From Paenibacillus_T sp033239625 (lineage in GTDB: Bacteria > Bacillota > Bacilli > Paenibacillales > Paenibacillaceae), in contig NZ_BTCK01000029.1 in NCBI RefSeq assembly GCF_033239625.1, positions 23,144-87,143 of the forward strand: a stretch of DNA of 64,000 nt, in the 5' to 3' direction. Under the pieces are notes generated by a model, which was given only the letters and a program-made list of their open reading frames with translations, made no database searches and was not told the DNA's origin. Both the position numbers and the translations under genes were made by a program. This document shows positions 26,640 to 35,412 of the stretch, piece by piece (position 1 is the first letter of the stretch; each line of letters begins with the position of its first letter).

Positions 26640-27563
26640 TTAAAACTTCTTATACAGAACCTTCTCGATGCGGTGAGTTTCACCTTTCTTGAGAATGATA
26701 TTCGCACGCCGCCTTGTAGGAAGAATGTTCTCCTTTAAGTTGACAGCATTAATCGTATCCCAAATCTCAGAAGCCTTCTGTATCGCTTCTTCTTGTGATA
26801 ACGTGATGTAACGATGAAAGTAAGATAAGGGATTCTGAAATGCTGTACGTTGAAGCAATAAGAATCGCTCAATATACCAGTGTTTCAAATCCTGCTCCTC
26901 CGCATCGAGGAAGATGGAGAAGTCGAAGAAATCACTGACAAATACGTGGCGGGATTTATCGACTTGAAGTACGTTAATGCCCTCGACGATTACAATATCC
27001 GGCTGTGAAATAACATCGACTTGATCGGGAATGATGTCATATGTAATATGCGAGTAGATCGGCGCCTCCACGCTGCTCACGCCAGCTTTAACCTGGCGCA
27101 TGAAGTCGATAAGCTTCCTGGAATCATAGCTTTCAGGAAATCCCTTCCTGTTCATTAATTGACGCTGTTCCAACGTTTTCTTGTCGAACAAGAAGCCATC
27201 CGTCGTAACAACCTCCACCTTCGGATGACCTTCTCCACGCGATAACAGCGTTTGAAGGACTCTGGCCGTCGTGCTCTTCCCCGCAGCGACACTTCCCGCA
27301 AGTCCGATAATGAAAGGTTTCTTATCGGATTGATAATCGAGGAAGGCATCGGTTGCTCCCTGCAACTGCGCAGAGGCCTGTACTCTCATCTTAATAAGAC
27401 GAATCAAAGGCAAATAAATGCGCTCGACTTCCTCGAGTGACAGTTTATCATTTAATCCTTTGATCGTTTCGAGTTCCTCTTCTAGCAGCAATAGAGGGGT
27501 TTTATTGCGCAGTGCCGCCCATTGCTCTCGATTAAAAGTCAAGTAGTTCGAATAAGGAGTCAT
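26640..27563 (-). CDS. coaA: Type I pantothenate kinase
   Basis: A 307-residue P-loop kinase phosphorylating pantothenate in the first step of coenzyme A synthesis. P-loop GLAGSVAAGKSTTARVLQ is near residue 87; VTTDGFLFD, RKGFPESYD, YSHITYD and VIVEGINVLQ are family-specific. Full length for CoaA, which is less common in Firmicutes than CoaX types. GAGGG precedes ATG. The DegV-family gene lies 58 bp upstream in the same direction with no terminator seen between them, so the two may be co-transcribed. Confidence 0.94.
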   Translation of the reverse strand: MTPYSNYLTFNREQWAALRNKTPLLLLEEELETIKGLNDKLSLEEVERIYLPLIRLIKMRVQASAQLQGATDAFLDYQSDKKPFIIGLAGSVAAGKSTTARVLQTLLSRGEGHPKVEVVTTDGFLFDKKTLEQRQLMNRKGFPESYDSRKLIDFMRQVKAGVSSVEAPIYSHITYDIIPDQVDVISQPDIVIVEGINVLQVDKSRHVFVSDFFDFSIFLDAEEQDLKHWYIERFLLLQRTAFQNPLSYFHRYITLSQEEAIQKASEIWDTINAVNLKENILPTRRRANIILKKGETHRIEKVLYKKF

Positions 27564-27621
27564 TGCTTATACCCTCGTCTCAAGTTCGCTTATAGTCCCT
27601 GGACAATAGTATAATCGCTGA

Positions 27622-28464
27622 TCACTCACAATAATACATAAATCCAATCGCTCCAACTCCGGTATGGGTGCTGATGATCGGCGTCGTGTCTTCGATCTTG
27701 ATTCGATCAAATCCAGTCAGTTCAGCAATGGCTTCCTTCAGTTTCGCAGCAAGTTCATCGCCTTCGGCGTGGACAAGACCTACTGAACGGATCGCTTTGC
27801 CCTTCACGTCCTCCGCGAATTGCTTCGCCAAGTGAGATACGATTTGGGCGCGGCTTCTCACTTTCGCGACGGGATTATATACGCCTCCTTCCAACGAGGC
27901 GATGATTTTGATCTTAAGCAATGAGCCGATCCAAGCGGCTCCTTTGCCAATACGCCCGCCTTTGACCAAGTTATCAAGCGTATCTACAACTACGAACAGC
28001 CGAGTATGCTCGCGGATGACATCTAGTCTCGCCATAATCTCCTCGACCGACTTGCCTTCCTGCGCCATCTTCGCGGCTTCGATAACTTGGAACGCGAGCG
28101 CTTTCGTAATGTATCTTGAATCAATGACTGTGACCTTCGTTTCCGTCATCTCTGCCGCCATTGCAGCGGAGCCAACCGTACCGCTCATCCCGCCAGTCAT
28201 ATGAATGGAGAGGACTTCACTACCGTCTGCTCCAAGACGATCATACATCTCCAGGAACGAGCCTACCGATGGCTGAGATGTCTTCGGCAGCGTGGTTGAT
28301 GCTTTCATCCTCGCAATGAATTCCGTTGGCGTAATATCTACCCGATCCAAATAATGTTCATCGCCGATGGTGATGGATAAGGGAACGACTTCAATCCCGT
28401 ATTCTTGCAGTTCTGCTTCTGATAGATCCACTGTTGAGTCCGTGACGATTCTGATGCTGCCCAT
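27622..28464 (-). CDS. DegV-family fatty-acid-binding protein (FakB-like)
   Basis: A 280-residue two-domain protein. RIVTDSTVDLS opens the DegV domain; TTLPKTSQPSVGSF and SIHMTGGMSGTVGSA form the ligand phosphate/carboxylate site, and TDTxxxLVKGGRIGK is seen as VDTLDNLVKGGRIGK. The C-terminal STHTGVGAIGF closes the site. Family members present fatty acids to FakA for phosphorylation; no fakA is nearby. GCAGGA precedes ATG. Confidence 0.92.
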   Translation of the reverse strand: MGSIRIVTDSTVDLSEAELQEYGIEVVPLSITIGDEHYLDRVDITPTEFIARMKASTTLPKTSQPSVGSFLEMYDRLGADGSEVLSIHMTGGMSGTVGSAAMAAEMTETKVTVIDSRYITKALAFQVIEAAKMAQEGKSVEEIMARLDVIREHTRLFVVVDTLDNLVKGGRIGKGAAWIGSLLKIKIIASLEGGVYNPVAKVRSRAQIVSHLAKQFAEDVKGKAIRSVGLVHAEGDELAAKLKEAIAELTGFDRIKIEDTTPIISTHTGVGAIGFMYYCE

Positions 28465-28696
28465 AATAATTTCCTGCTTTCAATTGGATTGGATGTGATT
28501 TTATACATGGTGTGCGTACGATTCGGGTATAACAATGTCAAATAGTAAATGTGTATAATAGCTATTCCACTTGCAATACGAATTACCTGTTGTTTAGTCT
28601 CATGATTTTGCAATTTTCGTTGTATAACACTGAAATATTGGTAATAAATTACTATTAATTCATAGTCATTTCACAGTGCTAGTAATCAATTCAACA
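28465..28696. other. AT-rich intergenic region
   Basis: About 230 bp upstream of the DegV gene, AT-rich, holding its promoter region and nothing else I can support. Confidence 0.4.
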
Positions 28697-28736
28697 AAAT
28701 AAAAACCAGCCGCCGATCGTAATCGGAGACTGGTTT
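28697..28736 (-). terminator. Terminator of WGxxGxxG-CTERM gene
   Basis: AAACCAG (28703-28709) pairs with CTGGTTT (28730-28736), with an inner CCGAT/ATCGG stem. The minus strand continues TTATTTTG. Confidence 0.75.
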
Positions 28737-28783
28737 GCGCTGTAAGTCAGCTTAATTGTATACCTAAAAATAATTCAACGCGA

Positions 28784-29107
28784 TTAAGTACGCTCGCGAT
28801 CGCGGCTTCTTAGGCCAAACAGACCCGCTAAACCAAGCAGACCTAACCAGCCCCAATCAAAATCATTGTCGTCCGCAGCATTCGCACGATAGTTGTTCGC
28901 GTTCAGGCCGTTATTCGTACCGTATCCGGTGACGGAATTCCCATAGTTGTTGCCGTAGCCTGTGTTGTTCGTGCCATAGGTGTTCATGTTGCCTGTAGCC
29001 GTCGTTGCCGCAACCTCAATGTCGTTACTTTCAGCAAATGTAGGGACTGCAGCTGCGCTCATCATAAGCATTGTTGCCAAAAACATTGAATAAGCAATCT
29101 TTTTCAA
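28784..29107 (-). CDS. WGxxGxxG-CTERM domain secreted protein
   Basis: A 107-residue protein with a signal peptide (about 1-25, TFA-ES), a low-complexity Asn/Gly/Tyr/Thr middle (TYGTNNTGYGNN repeats), and a C-terminal DFDWGWLGLLGLAGLFGLRSRDRER. That tail is the WGxxGxxG-CTERM sorting-like signal: tryptophan/glycine motif, short hydrophobic helix, arginine-rich end. It is thought to mark proteins for envelope processing in Bacilli. Clear TTTGTTGAAC/GGAGTTG upstream. Substrate function unknown. Confidence 0.88.
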   Translation of the reverse strand: MKKIAYSMFLATMLMMSAAAVPTFAESNDIEVAATTATGNMNTYGTNNTGYGNNYGNSVTGYGTNNGLNANNYRANAADDNDFDWGWLGLLGLAGLFGLRSRDRERT

Positions 29108-29185
29108 TGTCGTTCAACTCCTTTGTAGTTGTTCTGGAACGATGTTTAACTTCCCCGTTCGTTCGAACAACTATTCAGACGCACG

Positions 29186-29220
29186 CAAAAAGGCTGTTGA
29201 TCACCAATTGATCAACAGCC
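29186..29220 (-). terminator. Terminator of small membrane gene
   Basis: A 12-bp perfect stem pairs GGCTGTTGATCA (29192-29203) with TGATCAACAGCC (29209-29220). On the minus strand TTTTTG follows. Confidence 0.85.
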
Positions 29221-29231
29221 CTTATAAGGAA

Positions 29232-29513
29232 TTAGCGGTAGGAACGCTGGCCTCCTGTGTATCTTAAGATGGAGATCGCACAGAGGATGATGAGGAACGA
29301 AGCGATAAAAGTAATCCCGATGTTGACCCCAAGGTTTTCTGAAAAGAAATAATAATTCCTTGGGAAGTATTGTATGATGCCGGACATTCCATTCGCTTCC
29401 ATATCTAACGTTACATTTCTGGTTTGATTATCGTTGTACAAAAGTTCAAAGAGGATCATACACATTGTAGGCAGCAACGAAAACAATAACGAACGATATA
29501 CAATTGTTTTGAT
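29232..29513 (-). CDS. Small two-helix membrane protein, ATC start candidate
   Basis: From the first listed-type start (TTG 29486) the protein has 84 residues, but a very strong Shine-Dalgarno AAGGGGGGAG lies 6 nt before an in-frame ATC at 29513. Reading from there adds IKTIVYRSL, giving a 93-residue protein whose first helix (about 10-27) gains its positively charged N-terminal flank; a second helix is at about 65-85. No ATG, GTG or TTG exists between the SD and 29489. Extracellular loop is Asn/Tyr-rich. No family recognised. Confidence 0.6.
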   Translation of the reverse strand: MKTIVYRSLLFSLLPTMCMILFELLYNDNQTRNVTLDMEANGMSGIIQYFPRNYYFFSENLGVNIGITFIASFLIILCAISILRYTGGQRSYR

Positions 29514-29539
29514 AACTGTCTCCCCCCTTCAGCTGTAAA

Positions 29540-29935
29540 TTAATCTAATGATGTCGCATAGCGGGATTTCAAAAACCGTACGATATCCATTAGACGATTG
29601 TCAGGTTGAGAAAGTTTCAACAATTGCATGATTCCGTTAATTACCTGCTGCTGGTGTGTCCCCATTGCGAATTTAGTTCAGAAGAGATTCCAGAAGCGAA
29701 TTTCGGCGAGCTCCAGAACTACCAACACGGCAAGAAACAATGCGACTGCGACAATTGCCCGCCATTCGGTTTTCTCAATAATTCCTTGAGCAATTAGCTC
29801 GACAATGGAGATCATAATAACGGTAGTTGCAACATTCAATTGAGCAATTGATTAACGACCGGACAGGCGCAGCAGTGCGATTCCCATTAGTACAAGAAAC
29901 GCACATTTCCAGATTAAGTGCCAAGAAAGATCCAT
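29540..29935 (-). pseudogene. DUF421 (YetF-like) membrane protein, broken
   Basis: ATG 29935 with AGGAGG upstream starts MDLSWHLIWKCAFLVLMGIA and reaches LLRLSGR. It then meets TAA (29852-29854) exactly where the family has Lys in SGRKSIAQ. The frame resumes SIAQLNVATTVIMISIVELIAQGIIEKTEWR with a further hydrophobic helix, then a TGA near 29685. A shifted frame continues VINGIMQLLKLSQPDNRL to a TAA at 29540-29542. This is a DUF421 gene inactivated by a nonsense change and at least one frameshift or deletion. Confidence 0.75.
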
Positions 29936-29968
29936 ACTCTGTCCGCCTCCTGATGGAATATCATGGAC

Positions 29969-30259
29969 CTATCTTCCCCTGATTCTAAGTAATTCATGTC
30001 TATAGTGGAAAAGCCGTACACCTTCAGGCGAGATTTGATAAGTGAATTGATCTTCTCCCACAGAAATATGAGGACCGACAGTTGGGTGGACTCGTAGTGT
30101 TATCCAGAGCGTAAAGCCACGAAATCCATTGGCTCTCTTCTTCTCGATCACATCGACGAAATAAGGATACACATCAGGTGAGCCTAGAATTGATAGCACC
30201 TTTGAATACTCTTCTGTAAGTTTGAGTTCCATATAGGGCAGCAACTGCAAGACGTGCAT
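29969..30259 (-). CDS. DUF3888-like protein without its signal peptide
   Basis: A 96-residue frame matching the mature part of DUF3888 proteins (LLPYM near the start, then GFRGFTLWITLRVHPTVGPH and VGEDQFTYQIS). Members are normally secreted with an N-terminal signal peptide of about 25 residues. Here an in-frame TGA lies nine codons upstream of the ATG and no signal peptide or good ribosome binding site is seen. It is probably a truncated, possibly non-functional copy, next to the broken DUF421 gene. Confidence 0.55.
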   Translation of the reverse strand: MHVLQLLPYMELKLTEEYSKVLSILGSPDVYPYFVDVIEKKRANGFRGFTLWITLRVHPTVGPHISVGEDQFTYQISPEGVRLFHYRHELLRIRGR

Positions 30260-30543
30260 ATCCTGCAGCTGTAATCGTGCGGATCATGTTCGGGCTTAGT
30301 AGAGCAGCTGACTCTTTTATTCTACATCCTCTTCCTTCAGACGTCATAGTGCGAACATTGGATAGATCGTTAGGAGGAGCATCGTTGGTTGTGCGTGTTT
30401 ATCATATTGTCGGTGTTATGGGGTTGGCTCGTAGATAAGATAGCTCCTGACTGTACGACTGGGTAGGAGCTGCAATCTGTTTGGTTGGCGTCTCCATCAT
30501 GCTGCGGGCTCCGAGAGGATGACGATTATAATGTGTCGTTAGA
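30260..30543. other. Intergenic region with no supported gene
   Basis: About 280 bp between the truncated DUF3888 gene and the fucosidase terminator. No ribosome binding site with open frame, RNA motif or repeat is apparent. Confidence 0.4.
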
Positions 30544-30574
30544 GAGGCAGTCGGTCGTAACGATCGACTGCCTC
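30544..30574 (-). terminator. Hairpin after fucosidase gene
   Basis: GAGGCAGTCG (30544-30553) pairs with CGACTGCCTC (30565-30574), 10 bp perfect. The minus-strand T-tract is poor, so termination strength is uncertain. Confidence 0.55.
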
Positions 30575-30584
30575 CTCTATATAC

Positions 30585-32984
30585 TTACCTCGCAATAATC
30601 AACTTCCCGTTCTTCTTCATCACAATATCGTAACAGCCCTCTCCGAGCGGTGATGGCGTATAGGTTACATTTTGACCCGATAAAATGTAATGCTCGAATG
30701 CCGTTGGCAGCTTCAACGTTATTGTCGTATCTCGTTCCGCGACAAGCACGGCTTGGAAGGTCTCTTCCGCAGTGTTCCATGCGAATGACAGCTTACCGGT
30801 GCAGAATCGTAAGTCCGTTACGCTTCCCCTCTTCCATCTGTCCGGCAGCGCTGGCAGGAGCTTGACCATCGTCGGCGACACATAGAGAAGCATCTCCTGC
30901 ACCGCATTGACCCAGCCCATATTGGCATCCAGTTGAATCGGCGCCTCCTCCATGTTCAGACAGACGCCCATGTCCCGCCAATCGTTGTGCAGCGTAAGGA
31001 AATTGTTCAATAAACAGGATCGGGACAAAATATCGAGCTGCTCCAACGCCTTATTCCCATCGCCTAACCGCGCATAGATAGCGGCCATATGACCGAGCGA
31101 CCAGCCAGTCTGAGCGCCGATGAGCCGCTTATTGACGGCCGTCTCGAAAGCTTCGAACCGTTCCGGATGCTCTTCCCTAGTGAATTCCTGCCCTGGGAAG
31201 ATCGGATAAATATGAGACAAGTGGCGGTGATTGTACCGATCATCGAATCGTACATCCATCCACTCGCGGATTGCACCGTCCGAATTGACCCGGTAATCAG
31301 GAATGCGCGTCAACATCTCTGCCCATCTATCCACGTCCTCGCCGTATACGCCAGCCTCTCGGCTGCCTTCGATTAGATGCGTAAGCAGCTCCTTCAGCAG
31401 GGCGCAATCCATTGTTGCGTTAATCGTCGTTGGCATCGGATGCGCGAGCGGTTTGCCGTCCGTCGGCATGAAGTTCTCTGGTGTGTTCTCCGGCGATACA
31501 GAGGGATAAAACTTGATCTGTCCATCATCATTCATCACGATGAAATCCTCGTAGAATAAGACAGCTTCTCGCATGAACGGCAGCACCTTGTCCACCAGCA
31601 GCGCTTGATCGCCGGTGTACAGATAGTATTCATAATAGTGACGTGCCAACCATGCCGCCGCACCTGTCCAGTTCATAATGACCGGCACAACCTGATTCGG
31701 CACGCCGATTCCAGGCGTCGAGCCGGCAGGAATGTAGATTCCTCTGCAGCCATACAACTTCCTTGCATTTTCGCGAAAATCATCCATCATGCTGTCGTAG
31801 TAACGGATGAGCGCTGTCATCAGTTCGATGAGTCCGCCTGCCGGAGCGTGCCAATACATCATTTGCACGTTCTCATTGGCCATGTTATGGCACCAAGTGA
31901 GCTGATAATCGCCGCCCCACAGGCCATACAGTGCGAATGGTTGGCCTTCTGCATGCGTACCGGAGATGAATAGATAGCGGCCGTACGCCCACATTTTGCC
32001 AATCAACTCGGTCGGGGCTTCCCCGTCATAGGCGTTCAGCAGCAGCTCCTCATTCGTTCTGGTTTCAACGTTTTCCCCGAGATCTAGGCTTGCACTGCGG
32101 AACATAGCCCCATGAATGGCTGCATGCGACGATAAGAGTTGATGGTAGTCTGCTGGAAGGGCAGACAAATCATCCTTCAGGCGCTCCCATGCGGATTCAT
32201 GCTCACCCTTCACGAACAGCTTGACGATGGCGAGCACGCGCGAAGCGCCGCGGAACCCGATCGCTCCTATCTGGTCCGAATCCACTACACCTGCGTTCGT
32301 TACGACACGCAGGACCGCGCCGAAGTCCGTACCGTCGTCATTACGCGCTGCGTAGTAACAAAAGCTTCCCTCGACTTTCGTTCGAACCGTTGCTTCCATC
32401 TGCTTGCATGCTTCTTCTAAGCGGGGGTCGTTGGTCGGATGGAACGCAAGGCGCAGTGCTCCGTTGAATGGTTGTCCATCGGCATTGATTTCATAGACGA
32501 TTGCATCGTCTGCCCGGGAAACAAACAATTTCCGCTCGTATTGCTTCTCGCCATCCCGCCACGTTACTGCAACTTCACCTGTCTCCATGTCGAGACTTCT
32601 CCGGTACTGCTTGAACGCATGCTCGCACGACATCGTCAGCTTGAGATCAGCTAACGGGAATCGGGAAGCAAGCTCCGTATCGTAGCCTCTGTCTTCCAAT
32701 GCATTCGTCAAATGCCAACTCGCCTCGAGGTATTTCTCTTCGTCCATGAGTTTGCGGGTTTCCGACAGCGTATGGCTGACATCGGGAAGCTCCGCCTTGC
32801 GTCCCCAATGCCAGAGATCCTCATGAGTGAGCAAGACGGTCTCTTCCTTAACCGCACCGTAGACCAATGCGCCGATTCTTCCGTTGCCGGACGGCAGTCC
32901 TTCTCTCCACTTGTTGTTCCACCACGAAGTTGGATACTTGAGAATCAGTTTGTTTCTGCTAGTGTTAGTTGTCGTTTTGTCCAT
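30585..32984 (-). CDS. GH95 family alpha-L-fucosidase/galactosidase-like enzyme
   Basis: A 799-residue protein. The N-terminal beta domain carries WREGLPSGNGRIGALVYGAVKEETVLLTHEDLWHWG; the (alpha/alpha)6 catalytic domain includes WGGDYQLTWCHNMANENVQMMYWHA and FYPSVSPENTPENF, where the Glu matches the GH95 acid position; RHLSHIYPIFPGQ and AQTGWSLGHMAAIYARLGDG follow. No signal peptide, so it acts on imported oligosaccharides (1,2-fucosides or L-galactosides of hemicellulose or pectin). GGAG precedes ATG. Divergent AraC gene probably controls it. Confidence 0.88.
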   Translation of the reverse strand: MDKTTTNTSRNKLILKYPTSWWNNKWREGLPSGNGRIGALVYGAVKEETVLLTHEDLWHWGRKAELPDVSHTLSETRKLMDEEKYLEASWHLTNALEDRGYDTELASRFPLADLKLTMSCEHAFKQYRRSLDMETGEVAVTWRDGEKQYERKLFVSRADDAIVYEINADGQPFNGALRLAFHPTNDPRLEEACKQMEATVRTKVEGSFCYYAARNDDGTDFGAVLRVVTNAGVVDSDQIGAIGFRGASRVLAIVKLFVKGEHESAWERLKDDLSALPADYHQLLSSHAAIHGAMFRSASLDLGENVETRTNEELLLNAYDGEAPTELIGKMWAYGRYLFISGTHAEGQPFALYGLWGGDYQLTWCHNMANENVQMMYWHAPAGGLIELMTALIRYYDSMMDDFRENARKLYGCRGIYIPAGSTPGIGVPNQVVPVIMNWTGAAAWLARHYYEYYLYTGDQALLVDKVLPFMREAVLFYEDFIVMNDDGQIKFYPSVSPENTPENFMPTDGKPLAHPMPTTINATMDCALLKELLTHLIEGSREAGVYGEDVDRWAEMLTRIPDYRVNSDGAIREWMDVRFDDRYNHRHLSHIYPIFPGQEFTREEHPERFEAFETAVNKRLIGAQTGWSLGHMAAIYARLGDGNKALEQLDILSRSCLLNNFLTLHNDWRDMGVCLNMEEAPIQLDANMGWVNAVQEMLLYVSPTMVKLLPALPDRWKRGSVTDLRFCTGKLSFAWNTAEETFQAVLVAERDTTITLKLPTAFEHYILSGQNVTYTPSPLGEGCYDIVMKKNGKLIIAR

Positions 32985-33135
32985 TATGCTCAGCTCCGAT
33001 CCATTCTGCTGTTCACTTTATAACAACAGTATAGGTGCGGCGGATCTGCGTGTCTTTGGTCAAAATGATATTGATTTGTCCTTTATTCCAATATAATAGG
33101 TTGTATGATAAGGTTCGTTGACGGAGGCGAGCAGT

Positions 33136-34041
33136 GTGAGAATCCCAGTTTATAGCTTTCGAGTCGATTATGTTACGCGCTATTCGGCTTTTAACCCTTT
33201 GCTTCTTTTTGCACAAAAGTATGTGTTCGCCCCTAATGAGCAATGCTCTGTACGCAAATGTTATGCCAGTGCCATTATTCTCATTGAATCTGGCAAAGGG
33301 CTGCTTGAACTTAACGGGACGAGCTTCGAGCTGCAGCCTGGTTCCCTCGTCTATATTGCCGCAAGCTCGGTGCATCGATGGATGGCGGACGCACAGGAGC
33401 CGATGGTTCAACGATGCGTTTATTTCGATTGGCAGCATGTAGACCGACCGGCTTTTCAATATCAACGGGACTATTTCTGCTCGATTGAAGCCTGTCGCGA
33501 GGAACTCATCTCCCCTCATCCGACGATTGAGCTGAACGAAGTGATTCACAGCCCTAACATTCAACTCTGGATGTCGTACTTCAACGCGCTGACGCCGCCG
33601 CCGGAGATTCTCAGTTACCGGAATCCGTGGGACAGGCTTCAGTATAATGGTGCCTTCCAGACGTTCCTCCATCAATATGTGGCGGCGGCTCTGAAGGATG
33701 GCGCCCGCGATCCGCGAATTTCTCGCATTCTGGATCGAATCGAACAGGAAACGTACGAATCGTGCGAGCGGAATTTGTACGATTGGGCTAGCGAACAGGG
33801 ATTAAAGAAAAGCCGGTTTCACGTCCTGTTCAAGGCGAACACGGGATGCTCGCCTAATGAATATGTGAAGCGGCTGCAGTTTCACCGGATTGCGGAACAG
33901 CTGGTGTGCACGAACCTGTCGATTACCGATATGGCGTCTAAGCACGGCTTCTCGTCCATTCACTATTTCTCGAAGGCGTTCCGCCTCGCAACAGGTATGT
34001 CTCCAACCGAATATCGGAACAAATACGGTGCTGCATATTAA
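33136..34041 (+). CDS. AraC-family regulator with cupin sensor domain
   Basis: A protein of about 301 residues with an N-terminal cupin (IILIESGKGLLELNGTSFELQPGSLVYIAASSVHRWM) and two C-terminal HTH motifs ending SKHGFSSIHYFSKAFRLATGMSPTEYRNKY. GTG 33136 with GGAGG 8-9 nt upstream is the likely start; the in-frame TTG 33118 overlaps that ribosome binding site. TATAAT at 33092-33097 gives its -10. Divergent from the GH95 gene by 150 bp, so it is the probable oligosaccharide-responsive activator. Confidence 0.88.
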   Translation: MRIPVYSFRVDYVTRYSAFNPLLLFAQKYVFAPNEQCSVRKCYASAIILIESGKGLLELNGTSFELQPGSLVYIAASSVHRWMADAQEPMVQRCVYFDWQHVDRPAFQYQRDYFCSIEACREELISPHPTIELNEVIHSPNIQLWMSYFNALTPPPEILSYRNPWDRLQYNGAFQTFLHQYVAAALKDGARDPRISRILDRIEQETYESCERNLYDWASEQGLKKSRFHVLFKANTGCSPNEYVKRLQFHRIAEQLVCTNLSITDMASKHGFSSIHYFSKAFRLATGMSPTEYRNKYGAAY

Positions 34042-34057
34042 GAAATGCAATAAAGCC

Positions 34058-34084
34058 AAAGCCGCAAGTATGCGGCTTTATTTA
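34058..34084 (+). terminator. Terminator of AraC gene
   Basis: AAAGCCGCA (34058-34066) pairs with TGCGGCTTT (34071-34079), followed by ATTTAAGTTTG. Confidence 0.75.
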
Positions 34085-34207
34085 AGTTTGAATTGGAAGC
34101 CTGTTCAATAGGACGATCAGTAATATTAGGCTTGTAATTCTTACTAAACCACTTATAATTCTTGGTATATTCACATTCTTAATAGAGCTGCCAAGGAGGG
34201 ATTTCCA

Positions 34208-35347
34208 ATAGTTGATCTCGTTATTATCGGGGCGGGTCCTTACGGCATATCGCTTGCCGCGCATGCCAAGGCCGCTGGACTGTCCTATGCGCTGCTCGGC
34301 AGGCCGATGCACTTCTGGAAAGAGCAGATGCCTCAGAATATGTTCATCCGCACCAATCCACTGTACATCAGTCTCTCGGACAACGAAGATAAGTGGACGA
34401 TTGAACGATTCGGCGAAGAGACTAACACGCCGCTCGAAGCTCCTTTTCCCCGTCCAGCATTCGTTGAATACGGCTTCTGGTTCGCGAATAAAGCGGGCGT
34501 GGACTTTACGCCGGAATTAGCGACTGAAGTTACGCATTCCGCATCCGGATATACCGTTGTTACAGAAACAGGTAAAAGATTGATGGCCTCTCGCGTTATT
34601 GTAGCAACAGGCTTGCAGCATTTCAGCTACATACCGAAGGAACTCCGGTCTCTACCGCCTTCCTTGCTCACGCATACCTTCGGGCAAACGGAGTTCGATC
34701 GATTCAAGGGCTCTACTGTTGCCGTCATCGGAAGCGGACAAAGCGCCTGGGAAGCTGCTGCGCTGCTGCACTTGGCCGGAAGCGATGCAGAGCTGCTCTT
34801 CCGCAGCGAAGAGGTTCGTTACGCAGGTGAAGACAATACAGCCTCTGGGCTGCGTCTCATCGAATCGGCCGAACAATTTTATCGCCAACCTATTGAAGTC
34901 AAAGAAGAGCGATGGAATACGCCGAGGCGCGGCAGCGTCGCGTTATTCCTGAAGCCTTATGTAGACGGCAAGGTAAAAGCGACAGGCGGCGTCGAGATTA
35001 CTCGAGCAGAAGCTCGAGATGACGGCAAGGCTTATCTTACACTCTCCAATGGCGAGACTCGGTTGGTTGATCACGTGATCAGCGCCACCGGCTATCGTAT
35101 CCAATTGAATCTCCTGCCTTTCTTGGCGCCTGAACTATTAAGCGCCATCCACCGGGAACCCCAACCCTTCCAAGGCTTTCCCTTCCTAAGCGAGCATTTC
35201 GAATGCAGCATACCTGGATTGTATTTTGCCGGAACGCTGGCCAGCCACACGCATGGTCCCGCCTTCGGCTTCGTTGCCGGCATTCGCCAGTCATGTCATT
35301 CCATTATTACGCATATTGTCAGCCAGCAGGAACGAGTCAGCCGTTAG
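34208..35347 (+). CDS. FAD/NAD(P)-binding monooxygenase-like protein, apparent ATA start
   Basis: The dinucleotide-binding motif VDLVIIGAGPYGISLA begins at 34211, but no ATG, GTG or TTG precedes it in frame. AAGGAGGG (34193-34200) sits 7 nt before ATA 34208, exactly where the initiating Met is expected. Reading from there gives 379 residues; the first ATG (34307) would remove the FAD-binding loop. The second Rossmann motif is VAVIGSGQSAWEAAALL, and ISATGYR plus FAGTLASHTHGPAFGF are flavin-monooxygenase/SidA-like. Substrate unknown. Either initiation at AUA or a recently lost start codon. Confidence 0.75.
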   Translation: MVDLVIIGAGPYGISLAAHAKAAGLSYALLGRPMHFWKEQMPQNMFIRTNPLYISLSDNEDKWTIERFGEETNTPLEAPFPRPAFVEYGFWFANKAGVDFTPELATEVTHSASGYTVVTETGKRLMASRVIVATGLQHFSYIPKELRSLPPSLLTHTFGQTEFDRFKGSTVAVIGSGQSAWEAAALLHLAGSDAELLFRSEEVRYAGEDNTASGLRLIESAEQFYRQPIEVKEERWNTPRRGSVALFLKPYVDGKVKATGGVEITRAEARDDGKAYLTLSNGETRLVDHVISATGYRIQLNLLPFLAPELLSAIHREPQPFQGFPFLSEHFECSIPGLYFAGTLASHTHGPAFGFVAGIRQSCHSIITHIVSQQERVSR

Positions 35348-35379
35348 AGCCAACGCCTTGCGTGATCTAGTTCGAATAT

Positions 35380-35412
35380 AAAAGAAGCCCGCGGCTGCCG
35401 TGGACTTCTTTT
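35380..35412. terminator. Bidirectional terminator
   Basis: AAAAGAAGCCC (35380-35390) pairs with GGACTTCTTTT (35402-35412), one mismatch. It lies between convergent genes and overlaps the stop of the hydrolase gene by 2 nt. Confidence 0.75.

Noticed and set aside
29606..29797. 63-residue plus-strand cysteine-rich frame
   Set aside because: It is antisense to the DUF421 remnant and lacks a ribosome binding site.
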